Below are positions 1-13,100 of a stretch of 64,000 nucleotides of DNA, in pieces; position 1 is the first letter of the stretch; the number at the start of each line of letters is the position of its first letter. A program made the translations under genes and the position numbers. Below the pieces are notes generated by a model. The model saw only the letters and a program-made list of their open reading frames with translations. It was not told where the DNA came from and ran no database searches. Source of the DNA: Xestospongia bergquistia (lineage: Eukaryota; Porifera; Demospongiae; Haplosclerida; Petrosiidae); NCBI GenBank assembly GCA_963965975.1, contig OZ014411.1, positions 14,214,501 to 14,278,500 on the forward strand, written 5' to 3'.

Positions 1-1002
1 ACATCAGCTGCAAACCTCTACATAGCTAGACCCGATCTTGAAAATGAATGTGTCAACAGATGCTTGGTTTTGTTACTAACAAAAATGGAAACTTTGCAAA
101 ATGTAACAAGAAAACCAAATTATGCAAACTATGTCTATTATACACTTAACTCAACTTCAAGTGTTCCTCGGCTATTTTTGATGGTACAGACCCTACTGAG
201 TAGAGTAAAAAATAGGGAAATGTGCCAAGTTTTTCCATCACATGATCTGCATGTAGAACAACAGACATATGAATTCCCACACGTTCAATTTAAACCAGTA
301 GAAGTAGACTATAGTTTGCTTGATGTATTTAAAACTATAGAAGAAGAAGAAGCTGAAGAAAAAGTAATGTCTTCAGATGCAGCTTTAGATATTGATATAG
401 ATGCTCTTCCACAATTTAAAGAAAATGATATACTTGTAAAATTGAAAGAGAACATGATTGAAAACAATTTCTGCAAGGTTTGTAAAGTTAACATTTCGAG
501 TATTCTCAGTGGAAATGCACAAGCACAAGCCTCTCTGGAACGGCAAGATAGTAATGAAAGTGAATATGAAATTCACATCAATAGTTTAGATCATAAAGAA
601 AATAAAGCCAATTATGAACATTACCATATATGCAAAAAAGAATACCACAATCTCAAATCAAATGCATTAAGTATCATTGAACAATTGAAGAAGATACCAT
701 TACTATCATCTGAAGACGATAGTACAATTACAACCTATGAAAAGGAATTATTGGTAATTCATCAAGATGTTGATAGTATCACTACTAGTGGTGATACATG
801 GTTGAACATGTTAAGGACATTGGCTATTCAATTAGAAAAGTTACAACAAATTTACCAAAAATTGCAGGACCTTAGATATGATGATCAAAACAAAGCAAAA
901 GATAAAATTGAACAGATGGATGTCATAAAACATGATACTGATATAGATGAGATTTATCCTAAAACTATGGTAAAACCAAGGCAGAAGAAAAAGAAACAAT
1001 AG
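1..1002 (+). CDS. TRANK1: TRANK1-like protein, C-terminal exon (5' truncated by window edge)
   Basis: The frame is open from base 1 to a TAG at 1000-1002, about 333 residues, with no start of its own; it is the last exon of a gene lying to the left. It aligns by eye with the C-terminal ends of the two complete helicase genes in this window: a segment around FLMVQTLLS matches their FKVIVGLLD region, followed by an acidic stretch, then a cysteine pair (FCKVC, near 470-486), H-x5-H (HINSLDH, near 574-594) and a long charged helical tail ending in a basic Lys-rich run. The helicase and TPR parts are outside the window. The metal-binding role of the Cys/His residues is inferred from spacing only. 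The tail diverges strongly from the other two genes, so this is an older paralogue. Confidence 0.75.
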   Translation, partial: TSAANLYIARPDLENECVNRCLVLLLTKMETLQNVTRKPNYANYVYYTLNSTSSVPRLFLMVQTLLSRVKNREMCQVFPSHDLHVEQQTYEFPHVQFKPVEVDYSLLDVFKTIEEEEAEEKVMSSDAALDIDIDALPQFKENDILVKLKENMIENNFCKVCKVNISSILSGNAQAQASLERQDSNESEYEIHINSLDHKENKANYEHYHICKKEYHNLKSNALSIIEQLKKIPLLSSEDDSTITTYEKELLVIHQDVDSITTSGDTWLNMLRTLAIQLEKLQQIYQKLQDLRYDDQNKAKDKIEQMDVIKHDTDIDEIYPKTMVKPRQKKKKQ

Positions 1003-1286
1003 ACAATTTACATCATGACATTGATAATAATTAGTAAACATGCATGACATCATTTTTGCTGCTACAACTGCTGTAATAATAATATATATACATGCATACA
1101 TGAGATAGTTGGTAGTGTTAAATTTTTTATAATGGCTTAATAACCATGCTACTCAATTTGCTTATACTAACTTAAGCTTTTCATATTGCTGCATATTTTT
1201 CAAACATTTCTAATATATGACTGATGATTTAGAAGCTATTATATATGTATTGTGCTAACATATGTGCCTTGCTTTACAAATATGAA

Positions 1287-1292
1287 AATAAA
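1287..1292 (+). promoter_or_regulatory. Possible polyadenylation signal AATAAA
   Basis: An AATAAA hexamer lies 285 bases after the stop codon of the first gene and is followed within 15 bases by a GT-rich stretch. It is the first canonical hexamer after the stop. In AT-rich DNA such hexamers arise by chance, so support is modest. Confidence 0.35.
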
Positions 1293-1499
1293 AGTGTTGT
1301 ACATTGACTGTTAAATATCAAGATCTAGAGTCAAGGTCAAAATTTTAATCCAAACAAGTAACATAATTATAATTTTTGTTACTAAATTGAATATCTGCTT
1401 CATCTACTGAATTAACCTTGTTATAAAATTATATCTTCCATTAATATGTCCAAATGGTTGCATACAAAAGAGATCACTTATCAGGCCTCAGCATTAGAC

Positions 1500-2420
1500 T
1501 TTATGTTTTAGTACAACCAAAATGAAAGTTTTACAGTGTCTTACAAGAGAGCCTAATTATACCAACCATGTCCATGGTACACTTATTTCAATTTGATTTG
1601 TTCCACAATTATTGTTAATGACATATGATTTGAACTATTTGTAACTTGGAGGATCTGCTAACATTGCTAAACTTTCTATTGAAAACAGTAGAAGTAGTTA
1701 TAATTTGCTCAAACATTATTGAAGAAGGAGAACAAGATGGAAAAAGTTGAAAGAGAAAGAGGACTAGAAGGAAAAGAACAAGGAGAAAACAGAAAGAAAA
1801 AGAAGGACATGTGCATGTAGGACAAGGAGGACTGGAGATGTACCACAAGGAGGAGGAGATGAAGAGGAGGAAGTAGTTGTATATTCTTCATAATTTAATG
1901 ACGTAAATAACTTACTAGCAATAAGTCAATATTTCAAACAGAATAAGTTGTAAAGTTGAGACACAAACTACCAAATGTGACCTTGAATGGCAAGATAAAA
2001 ATGAAAGTAAATATCAATAGTTTAGATCACAAAGTAAGAAGAGATCACTATGAACACTACAAGAAACATCAACAAATATGTACTGATCTCAAATTGAAGG
2101 CAGTAAATTTGATTGAAGAAAAAGCTGCCGTCACTGTCATCAGATGATGATAGTACAATCATAGCCTTTGGATTACAATTAACAACAACACATCAAGAGG
2201 TCGATACTATTGCTATAAATGGGTTTACTTGGATTAAAATGTCAATAAAGTTCCTTTTATGAATGTCAAAATTGAAGAAATTGTTCAGAAATTTGAGGTA
2301 TTACTACCAGTCAACATGAGAGACTTGATCTAACTGAAATGAAGATTTCAAAGAAGAATACATATACATTGATGAAACCTTTTTTGATACCAAACTAAGA
2401 AAAAAGCATAGAAACAAAAA
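1500..2420 (+). pseudogene. Decayed copy of the TRANK1-like terminal exon (copy A)
   Basis: This stretch follows the 1-1002 exon block by block but with stops and frameshifts. Bases 1518-1600 match 70-150 (the region encoding KMETLQNVTRKPNYANYV). Bases 1700-1735 match the YSLLDVFKTIEEE segment. Bases 1995-2100 encode NINSLDH and a YEHY segment like the parent HINSLDH module. Bases 2120-2240 match the segment around SSEDDSTITTYE. An acidic/basic low-complexity stretch (1725-1880) has expanded in between. There is no continuous frame and no visible splice partner, so it is a dead duplicate of a 3' exon with flanking DNA. Confidence 0.7.
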
Positions 2421-3808
2421 CGAGTATATATTGTTCTACAGTTAATATAATATCTCTTGTGTTTATTTTCTTTCTTCTATGGAAATAATGTACTCAATTT
2501 GCTTTAATTCTTTTATCTAGAGAGTCAAGACTATTTATTGCCTTATTAATTAAACCTACATTGCATTTTCTTCTTTGAATTTAGCCAGTTTGGCCAGGAT
2601 GTGATTGTCTCAGTGTTCAACAATTGATTTGACTTCAAATCTTCTACAACTATGCACACCATACTGGGAGGATTCAAACAAAGGGAACATCTAACAAATA
2701 AAACCTAAAATATTAATAGTATCGCACCTTTGATATCAGTTTAGTAGATGAGTCACAGTACACGCCTAACTTCATTGTCTTCAAAGTCAAGGATAAGTGT
2801 CTGGAAAGATTGTATTAGTAGCAATTGGAGTATATGATCACTGTGAAGCAATGTGAAGGAGCATCCAACTGCCACTATAGTTGTGTTGTAACTATTGTTG
2901 AAGGTTTATACCATACAAGTAATATACACTTACGTTCATAAGTATTAAGTATGTGATGGAAAATAGACATTGAAAATATCGAGAGCATTTACAAGAATTG
3001 GACTTAGAGATTATAGAGGCTTCTGTGATTAAAGAGGTAAAAACAATTGAACAACCTACTTTTTTCGACAAGACGGTCTCTGGCAATAAATGAAAACTAA
3101 TCCTAGGTTTGAAAAGATGCTGGAATTCTTTCTGATAATGTTCTGCCAGCTTTTTTGTTCCAATACATGAGTAACAAATGTTTTGGACGTTTCCTTAGGT
3201 TAGCAGGGAGTTCAGTGTAAGTCTTATTCGCAAGGTATCTTAGATTTCAATACGTGCTCTTTTTACTCTTTTTAAAGCGCACCTAGTTAAGACGTTACAG
3301 GCCACAAGCCATAAAAACGCAAAATACTCATCAGTTATATCCACATGACAACTACGAGAGGTGGACGCTTCTTCGCGTTGCTTTGCGACACTCATGCGCT
3401 CTTGATACTAACTATACTTAATACCTGTTTTAAATTTATTCACATGTTGAATATAAAGATAACGTTTATTATTATAAAAGTAAACATGTTAATTACATGT
3501 TTACAAACTATTACCTTCAATGTATATTATGAAAGTATCATGTTAAAGTTGACTTATTTATATGCTATGTGTTTATTCTAATGTGGTTATCCTGTTGTTT
3601 CTATGCAAGATTGCTTTCATTACAACATTGAAGGCACTGTATATATACATGTAAGTCTACATAGCACTACAGGTACATGTACTATATATGTGTGACTGTG
3701 ATACTGTCCATAGTATAACATATACTTGGTACACATTCATATTACATGCTTGTTTAGAAACATATTCTTTGAACTGGTACAGTGTAATACTAGTTAATTA
3801 TATTCACT
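2421..3808. other. Non-coding stretch upstream of the second helicase gene
   Basis: No supported gene. Bases about 2480-2600 resemble 20600-20720 downstream of the other decayed exon copy, so the duplicated unit included 3' flanking DNA. The part nearest the next gene resembles DNA upstream of the third helicase gene (around 21550-22350). Short open frames here have no recognisable content. Confidence 0.45.
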
Positions 3809-3816
3809 TATATAAA
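3809..3816 (+). promoter_or_regulatory. Candidate TATA box of the second TRANK1-like gene
   Basis: TATATAAA lies just upstream of a 5' exon that is conserved between the second and third helicase genes. The corresponding place in the third gene (about 22345) reads TTATAGG and has no such box. The transcription start is not known, so the assignment rests on position and sequence only. Confidence 0.35.
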
Positions 3817-3834
3817 GGTGGAGTGTAGAATGCA

Positions 3835-3919
3835 CTACTTAACTTCCTGGAGGCTGTGTGGAATGTGCTGTGTAAGCACTTATATGCTGAAGGCTACGTA
3901 TATCCAAGAAAGTGTCCAG
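3835..3919 (+). other. Candidate 5' untranslated exon of the second TRANK1-like gene
   Basis: A block containing a CTTCCTGGAGGCTGTG core and ending in CCAG before a GTAAGAG donor at 3920 is also present at 22380-22469 upstream of the third helicase gene, ending at the same kind of donor. Matching acceptors (TTCAG near 4045 and TTTAG near 22700, both followed by ATTGT) lie downstream. Conservation of both borders supports a shared non-coding first exon. The left limit is uncertain. Confidence 0.5.
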
Positions 3920-4199
3920 GTAAGAGAGAAATGTATGTTCAGTAGTAACAAGAAATTAATTTCTTTTAAGAATAAAGTCTAATTTTAAGGAAGAATGATC
4001 TAGAATTTTATAGTTAAGTGTTATAGCTTTCTTAATATCGTTTCAGATTGTTTGATGCCTTTCTATCTATATAACTAGTAGTTTCAAAGAGAAAGAGACA
4101 TAAGGTAGAGAATTACGTGTACAATACAGGCGATATTCTTACTTTCAAGTTAAACTTGGGATAACTTGAAGATTAAGTCTTCAAACCAACTATATCAAG

Positions 4200-7100
4200 A
4201 TGGACTCTACCATACCAGATGAAGACATGAAAGTTAGTAAAATGTCATTTTCTATGTCTTATTACTTGTTACCAGAACCTGTTGTATGATGCAAGATGTT
4301 GCAAAGAGTGGGGTCTGATACTCAAAAAATGGAAAGCTTATGCCAACTGTTCTCAAAAGTTATTGCAATCAGCTGTAACAAAGTTCTCTACACGATTTTT
4401 GAACTTCCCAGATAGCCTAATTGGCAGTAAAATGGATGCACTTTTTGAGGCTATTGTTATTGCTGTTGATCATGGTGAGTTGTTACTACTATAATACTTA
4501 CTTGCATGGCATGCAATGATGTGTGCATAGCAAAAAATGGACAACGACATTCATTTTGTAATAGTGGACACTAGTATTGTGGGAGTGCCGTAGTTACCTC
4601 CACAGTGTTCACTGTTACTTAGTGAATATCACTGTTCATTTATTGTTATGATATGCATATATATTATATTTACCCTGCGTGTATGAACATATACTAATAT
4701 TGTTATATAAACAATGAAAGAATGCAATATAAAGTATTTGAGGTATTTCAATGTATTGATTTCTATGGTATTCAACACAAAAAGGTATATTTGCTATAAA
4801 TTATGGTTTGTATACTATGATATTTGTCAACCATGCCTCACTAGAGCTTACCAGTACTGTATGTACTAATTTATTCTTCAATTTGGATGGTGATTTTAGC
4901 AGGAAACGTATAATAGTTATCCTTATTGTTTTGTGTAAACAAACCCATTATACTACACTAATACTTATTAAACCTTTAATCTGTGCCTTGCCCAATTTAT
5001 AGGTGCCTAAAATAATAGGCCAATTGCCTTACTTATAATTTTCAGAATGTTAATAATTCATTACCAACAAGTGATTGCCTGTACGGCCTTTGAGAGTGCT
5101 ATTACTATTACATTAAAGTTACCAAAGTCTTGTCAGTATTTAACTGCTTTGTAACAATTGACCATGTTATCAATAATTAATTAGATAGCAGAAACTTTTA
5201 GCATGCTAAATTACCTAGGTTCTTCTAGTCTAGTCTATTGCTTAATTAATGAAATAAAGAATGTCTGGCTACTTCAGATCAATATCATAGGATGTCACTT
5301 ACAAGCAAATTGACAGATGTTTCTTGCTTAAGATAGCTTTATTCATTATTCCTGATGGAAATATACTAGTATCAAGCAAACAAATTTGAACCTTGACCTT
5401 AATATTAGCTCATATACATTATTATAGTAATACTCTTATTTACACGTAGCTGTGCATACAAATAGCCATACGCCCCATAATCATCCAATTCTGTTTATGT
5501 GAAGGTTCTAAAGAAAGCCAAGGCCATCCAACTGTTTTTGAGACATAGTAACTTAATATAAACAGGGAAATTGGATAGTGTTAACTATTTGTATTTGTAA
5601 CCATGTAAGTGTGAACTTGTAGCAAATGATCCACTATAAACTACCTTGCATTTAACACAGTTTGGCACTAGTGACGAATATTCATATTTTAATATTTTAG
5701 GCTATGAGCCAAAAATTAATCCTTGTAATTTATTGCCTAACTATGAGCAAGAGATGAATAGTATTTCAACTAAAGTAACTGGGTTAATTTAGTTGAAATA
5801 GTATCTGCTCATGGTTTTCAGGTAAATCCATGAGTGATAAATTACATTTGACTTCTAGTTGGCTTTTTACTTATTGAGTTACTCTAGTTTGGGTTTGTAG
5901 TAACTTAGAATTGGGCTTACTTATATCAATGAAACTATGGTAATAAACACATCAGTAAAATGCTTTTTAGTGGTACATGATAATAATAGTTTCCTCTACT
6001 AAGAAAGTGGAATCTGAATGTCAGATAGTTTTTTGCTTATGTGTTAGGGATACAAAATACCACAGGTTGGTTATTCAGATAATTTCTGACATACAGTTGA
6101 ATTTATATGGTACATTGTTTGTTCAGTAATATGATTAACACAGTATTGTCAAAAGCCCCTTTCCTAAAACTTTTGAAACCATAAAGCTATACATTTATGT
6201 AAGTTATGTTTCTGAATGGAAGACACATCGTAAACTAAGCCAATTCCCAAACTGAGCAGGGATTGGTAGAATACATACTCAGTACTATGATTTAGGGTTT
6301 GGGAATGTTTGGGATGGAGTCTAGGAACAGTATAAAAATAGTATATATAATTAGTGTCAATTAATTAATTGTATCAAATTGTGTCAATTAATTGTATCAC
6401 TAGTCATATTTCATAGCTTCAATTATACAATAGAATAGAAGTTACTTTTGCCTTCAAGTTTATATGACTACACAAGTTTTGGCTATGTTGATAGCTTGAT
6501 ATGGCAGTTTGTATTGATGCAACTATTGCCAATTATAACTAATCAATGGGATTATAAAGTGTGTGTTAAAACAACCACAGGTGATTGGTGATAAACTTAC
6601 TTGGGTATAAGTAATCAGATACCTGCATGTACCATGAATGACTGATGTATGCACTCGTTTGGAGAGAACTGATTTTCCTACTAACACGTTATCTTTTACT
6701 ATTACTTTCACCATCAATTATTCTCCAACAATCAAGCACTAAGCAAATGGCATTTCCAGATGTTTCTATAATGGAGGCTAAGAGTGTAAAAGGGACAGGT
6801 GGAATGGGTGAAAACTTTTGTAGTTAATTAAATATTTATAAGGAGGTGTGGCTTGCCTGAAACATGCATATTGTCCTGTTAGTAGTTTATTTCAACTTTA
6901 TTTCTTTCATCTGCTAAGTTCATTTTGATGCTGGTATGACTGTTTTAAAAACATGTTCTAAACAAAAGGGATACTGCAATACCACTGGGATTATGATTAA
7001 CATAATACCAATGCATGTAGTACAATAATGTGGCATAGCACTAATTCATAAAAAAAATTTTTACTGGCTGGCATGGCAGTGATTCGTCTTGGACCACATG

Positions 7101-10100
7101 GTACATATGTATAATTATAATAATTCTTTGTATATGACTAGATTTGTTTATGTTATGCGTCTTTAAAGAGGGATGATTAAAATAAACACACATACAGAAA
7201 AGCCGACACACATAGGAACATATTAATATTATTACTATGACTGCAAGTGCTTTGATTTTGTGTGATCATAGCTACTGGTGTGACTGGGGAAGCTTGAACT
7301 GAATCCATTACTTTTTTGTTTTCACATATAGCTTCTGTCAAATCTCCAGTCTTCAATGTTAGCAATAATATAACAAATGCAACATTAAAAGAATCTTTAG
7401 GCAAATTATAGTTTGTTACAATCATAGTTTTCTTTGTATTGTAGTTTATATCAGTTTGTTTTTATTTTATAGGATGCACTCTTCTTCCTGACATACAACA
7501 GTGTCTCACTGCTGGGCTATCAGAAACCATGCTAACTGTTTTTTCTCACTTCAATTTCGAAATAAAGAAAAAAGTGTTGGACTATTTTCTTTTTGAATTA
7601 AAAATATTACCTGTTTTGTATAAAAATTTGCTAAGCATTAGTGGTACACTTGTTACACCTGAATTATTGGAGAAGTTTATAACAACATGCAAAGATGAAC
7701 ACTCAGAAACATTTATAGTTTTGTTAGAACATGGACAAATTTTACACTGTGAAAAGAATCTGAAGAATCTAGCCAAAGTTGCAGTTGACTATAAAAAACC
7801 ACAAATTGCCTGTATCCTTACATGCAAGGTTGATGATTGCTATGATGTTCTCAAGAAAGTAGCAAAACGATTCAGTAAAGATCACTTAAAAGCATTTTCA
7901 TCTAATTGCAGTCCTAAGATGAGAACAGGCTTAATCAAAGCTGCTCTTTTCTCTCGTGAAAAAAATTTTGGTAAACGAAAGTCTACCATATATGATGTGC
8001 TACAATCAGGTTTCGTTGATACAACAAATGCCATAAACTTTCATGAAGTTTTACAACAATCTATGGATTTTCTTCTTTATGATCCTAATATCTTGAAAAC
8101 TTTGTTCCAGTTTGGTTTTGGTATTGAAAAATCTAAAGGATTGAGAAAGTTACCTTCGATGAATGAAGATCATTTAACAAAACTTACATCTATATTACGT
8201 ATTCTTCTCGAGCATGGAGTAGATATTGATAAGTTGATTATTACAACTGGAAAGGAGACAATTAAAGGAACAGAACTGGTTCTTAAAACAGGTGTGTTTA
8301 AATAATAATTGCATCTATATCTATCTATTTATATACATATATGCATTGGTATATTTTACTAAACTTTTGTGTGCTTTTCATCATCCAGGCACTGTCACAC
8401 TTAACATACCCATGACAAAATCTGACAACACTTTTACTACAGCTTCTACAACAAACACTGAAATCAATCTTGCTACAGGGCCTGTTACCACACCCACTAC
8501 CTCATTGAATACTCCTATTACCCGATCTACTTCAAAATCTATTACAAAAGAGTCCATTGACTTTCTCATAACCTCATTAAGTACACAGTCTGTTACCACT
8601 ATGCTTACTACAGCTTTTGGTACTACAAATCCTGTTACTACTCTTGCTACAGAGTCAGGCACTGCTACTACATATCACATTGCTACTTTCGCAACTTCAA
8701 AAGCAATCACTACAAAAGTTATGTCAAACTCAAGCACTATTAAAAATGAAAAGTCAATTAGTGGGTCAAAACATTATAAATTTCCTGATGACCTTCACAA
8801 AAAACTGGATTCTGTAGTTAATAATGTTCTGGAGAAAGGTTTTGACTATTTTCAAGTAAAAGTAGACAAGATTGATATTGAAGATATTAATGATGAAGAT
8901 CAAGAACTTGTACAAGAAGAAACTACAGGTCAAGATGACATGCTACAAACACCGGACCTTTTAAATATTCCCTTCCAATCAGAACTGACTCATGTTTCAA
9001 CCTCAGATGTAGATGAAACACATGATGGCAACCTCATGCCTGATGACTTCTCCACAATGAAATATGATTTCTCAAAACTTCCATGGTCTGTTGTCATTAG
9101 CAAGCAGGCAAGTGACTTTTTAAAGAAGAAGAAAACACCTAAAAATGTAATTAGGGACATTGAAAGGACATTGTATGAAATTGGTCAAGGATATCGAACA
9201 CATGCAATTTGTCATAGATGCGTTCAACCTGAAGATAATCTGTTTGAGGCCTATCTCTACAAGGCAGCTCGTATTATCTGGCAAGAAACTATTCAGTATT
9301 CAGAGAAATTGTCAGCTCAAGAAGGTATGAAAGTCTACACAGATGTTGTCAGGGTTCTTTGGATTACTACAAAGCACACAACACATCAATTGAATGATGT
9401 TCTTCAGAAGATAAAGTCAAGCCTACGCAAATCTAGGTATAATTCCTCAAAACTTGTTGAATACCAATGCATACAGTCAACATCTGCTGATCTAAAGATG
9501 CCTCGTAAATTTGTTCCAGCATATCAAAGTCCAGGATCAAAGGAGTTGGTTGAATATTATCCTATGCCCAACATTTTTGGAGGTGAATATAGTCTCATGC
9601 AATTTCATCCATTTTCAGACTTTCTTGATGCCTTGCTGAACAATGATCAATCTGATTTTGATACACCTATTTGTATGTCTCCTCAAGAACATGATATAAT
9701 TTGTCTTCCCTATAGAAAGGAACCAATTATTCTTTGTGGTCGAAGTGGTACAGGGAAGACTACAACATGCATTTATAGGATGTGGAATGAATTCAAAACA
9801 TTTTGGGAGTTCAAATACATTAATGACAAACATTCTGAGGAGTGTGTTGATCCTGAGTTGAGTAATCCATCAGAAAGAAATTTACATCAAGTGTTCATTA
9901 CCAAGAGTCCTGTCTTGTGTTCACAAGTTAAAAAGCACTTTGAGAATTTAATTAATGGAAATTGCCATTTAAGAAGAATGTTTAATAAAATGGAAGTTTC
10001 AAGTCAAAAGTCAATTCGACAGTTTAGTGACAATAGCTTTCCTTTGTTTCTTACATCACGTCAGTTTTTGCTCCTACTTGATTACTCATTGCCTGGGAAG

Positions 10101-13100
10101 CCTTTTTTTGACCGTGATGAAGCTGGTAATGTTATTGTACAATTAGTCAACTCTGATTATAACCATGACATCAATCCAGACATATTATTTGAAGATATTG
10201 AAGAGAGAGAGATTGATGTTACATTTCAAGAAGAGTGGAAAGAAGTAACAGCTGACTTTTTTTGCTTTAATATTTGGCCAAATATGAAGAAGACTAAGAA
10301 GTTGTTTAAAGATCCTCTTCTAGTATGGATGGAGATTCAGTCATTTATTAAGGGCTCATTTGACGCTTTACATAGAAGTGATGGTTATTTAAAGGAAGAA
10401 AGTTATGTAATTGACCTTGGAGAAAAAATGGCACCTAATTATGTAGAGGATGATCGAAGAAATATTTACCAGTGCTTCCTTGAGTATAGCAACATTCTTC
10501 TTAACCAATCGGAACAATATCAATGTCATCGATTGTTTGATGAATGTGATGTGATTCACAATCTTTTCCATCGACTTCTCAAACAGCAGAAAGAGACAGG
10601 GCAAGAAATAACATGGTATATTGATAACTTTTATGTTGATGAGGTTCAAGATTTTACTCAAGCAGAGTTAACTTTATTGCTTATGTGCTCAAAAATACCA
10701 AATGGAATGTTTTGTACAGGTGATACTGCACAGAGTATAATGAAAGGTGTATTTTTTCGCTTTGAGGATTTGAAAAGTCAATTTTGGATGCTAGCTCAAT
10801 CTGCTCAACACAATGAATTGGTATCAGTACCACAGTTACGTGTACTGACAGATAACTTTCGAACTCACTCTGGTATTCTAAACTTAGCTCAAAGTGTGAT
10901 TTCATTGATGAAGTCAACTTTCAAAAGGACATTTCAAGATTCAGTGCTACCTTCTGAAGTTGCTATGTTTGAAGGTCCTAAGCCAATTTTGTTAGATCTT
11001 TACTCTGAAAAAGATCTTGCCTTAATTTTGCTTGGAAACAAGGAAGATGGTTCTGTTCAATCAGTGGAACTAGGTGCACATCAAGCAATAATTGTTCGTA
11101 ATGAGGAAAAAAAGCACAAGCTTCCTGATTCTCTCAAAAATGGTATTGTTTTGACAACACTTGAAGCCAAAGGTCTAGAGTTTAATGATGTATTACTCTA
11201 TGATTTTTTCAATGATTCTGAGGTAAGTTAACTCATTATTAGTGTTTCAGTGACATTATAATTTTCTTTGTGTTTTCTGAATAGATTGGCAATCAGTGGC
11301 ATTTTCTATATAATCTCTGTGAAAACTGTGATATCAATGAAGATGAGCTAACTCATCTATTAAATGTCAGACCACATCCTTTACGGATGGACCCAAATCA
11401 GGAAGAGAAATTGAAATCGCTCTTGGCAGAATTAAAACATTTGTACACAGCCATCACACGAGCTAAAGTTAATTTGTGGATATACGAGAGCTCTAAGAAA
11501 CGACTTCCTGCTTTCTATTTTTGGTTAGCTCGAAAATTGGTCACTATAGTGAAGAAGGATGATTTTTCTAATGAAGTTAGAGAAAACCTTCTCTTTGCTG
11601 CTCCATCAGAGAAAGAACAGTGGGCTAAACAAGGTGACTATTATTTCAAAATGAGGCAGTGGAAATTGGCAATGACATGTTATGACCGAGCTGAAATGAC
11701 ACATCAATCATACATAGCAAAAACATACATGTTAGTAGAGAAGGCTAAAATTCAATCACGACATGAAGCAGTAACACTATATGGAGAGGCTGCTGCTTCT
11801 TTTCTTGAAGCTGATCGACAAAAGCACTGTATTGAGTATATTGAAAAGGCTTGTCTGTGTCTTCAGAAGTGTGGAATGCATATAATGTCAGCAAAACTTT
11901 TGGAAAGATTGAATAAGGTATTTTTAGCATTTTTGCATATAGAGATTTTTGAACACATTATAATTTTATATTCTTATTAAATGAAATAATTAAACATTGT
12001 AGGACTTCTCTCATTCATAAATTTTGTGTATCTCTTTAGATTGAACAGGCAGCAAAAGAGTGGGCTAAAACTGATGAGTATGAAGAGTATGCTCGAGTAC
12101 TTGAAATTTTAGAAGACTATTCTGGTGTCATTAAAGCTTATGTTGCAGCAAAGAACTACAAAACTGCTCTTCAAAAAGCAGTTGAATACCAACGGAAGCA
12201 GATCCCTTTACAACTAACTGTTATGCCTCAACAAATTGCAAGTGAATATATTAGTCATCAGGTCAATGAAGGAAAGAAAGAAAATGTTCATAGAATTCTG
12301 CAGTACATATCTGATGGAAGCATTAAAGCTGAATTTTTGAAAGAGATTGGAATGTACCATGATGCTGTTGATGAGCTCTTGAGAGAGGGTCAATACCAAG
12401 AGGCATATCGCATCTTAAAAGCTCAAAGTATGTTTGATGAAGGTATCATCAAAGCTAAAGACAATCATACTAAAGATATGTTTAGGTTGTTTCATGCCAG
12501 AAAAATGTACTTTGCTTCTAAGCCATCTGCCATTTTGACTGAAATTTCTGACAAATATGTAGTAGCCCAAGCTTACTGTTTATATGCATTAATAAATAGC
12601 AATGCTTACTATTACCACAAAGCTATTAAGGCATTTGACGAATGTAAATGTGATCCAGGGAAATTAATAGCATTTCAAGGTCTGCTTAACTTGAGTGATG
12701 GTAGTAATGTAAAGTTTAAAGAAGTAATTCAAATGAGTAGATTAGCTATGCAATGTACTAAAGCAGTCACAGCTCATGCTGAACAAAAGTTAATGACTTT
12801 GCAGCGACACCTCTTTAAGAAGATTCTACAAGTGCATGACTTGGAAGAACATGAACACTGTTATTGTATTCCAGAAATTTCATACAGTAATACTAAAATA
12901 AAAGGCTTAAATCTTCATTCAGCTTTTGATTCAAAAGATGTTGATGGCATGATAATGTTACAAAAGGACAAAGTGGATGAAATACTTTTACATCATTACA
13001 AGCAATTAAAAGACACTTGGCTTGGACAACCAGATCTTCAAGATCACTTTACACAAATAATAAAGAGGTTAGGTAGCTATAGATTTCACCGTGAACTTCA

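Noticed and set aside
3345-3581. 78-residue ORF upstream of the second helicase gene
   Set aside because: AT-driven composition, no recognisable domain, and the region aligns with non-coding DNA upstream of the paralogue.
8389-8760. Mucin-like extracellular domain
   Set aside because: Thr/Ser-rich composition fits, but there is no signal peptide or membrane segment and the protein is a helicase, so an intracellular disordered region is more likely.
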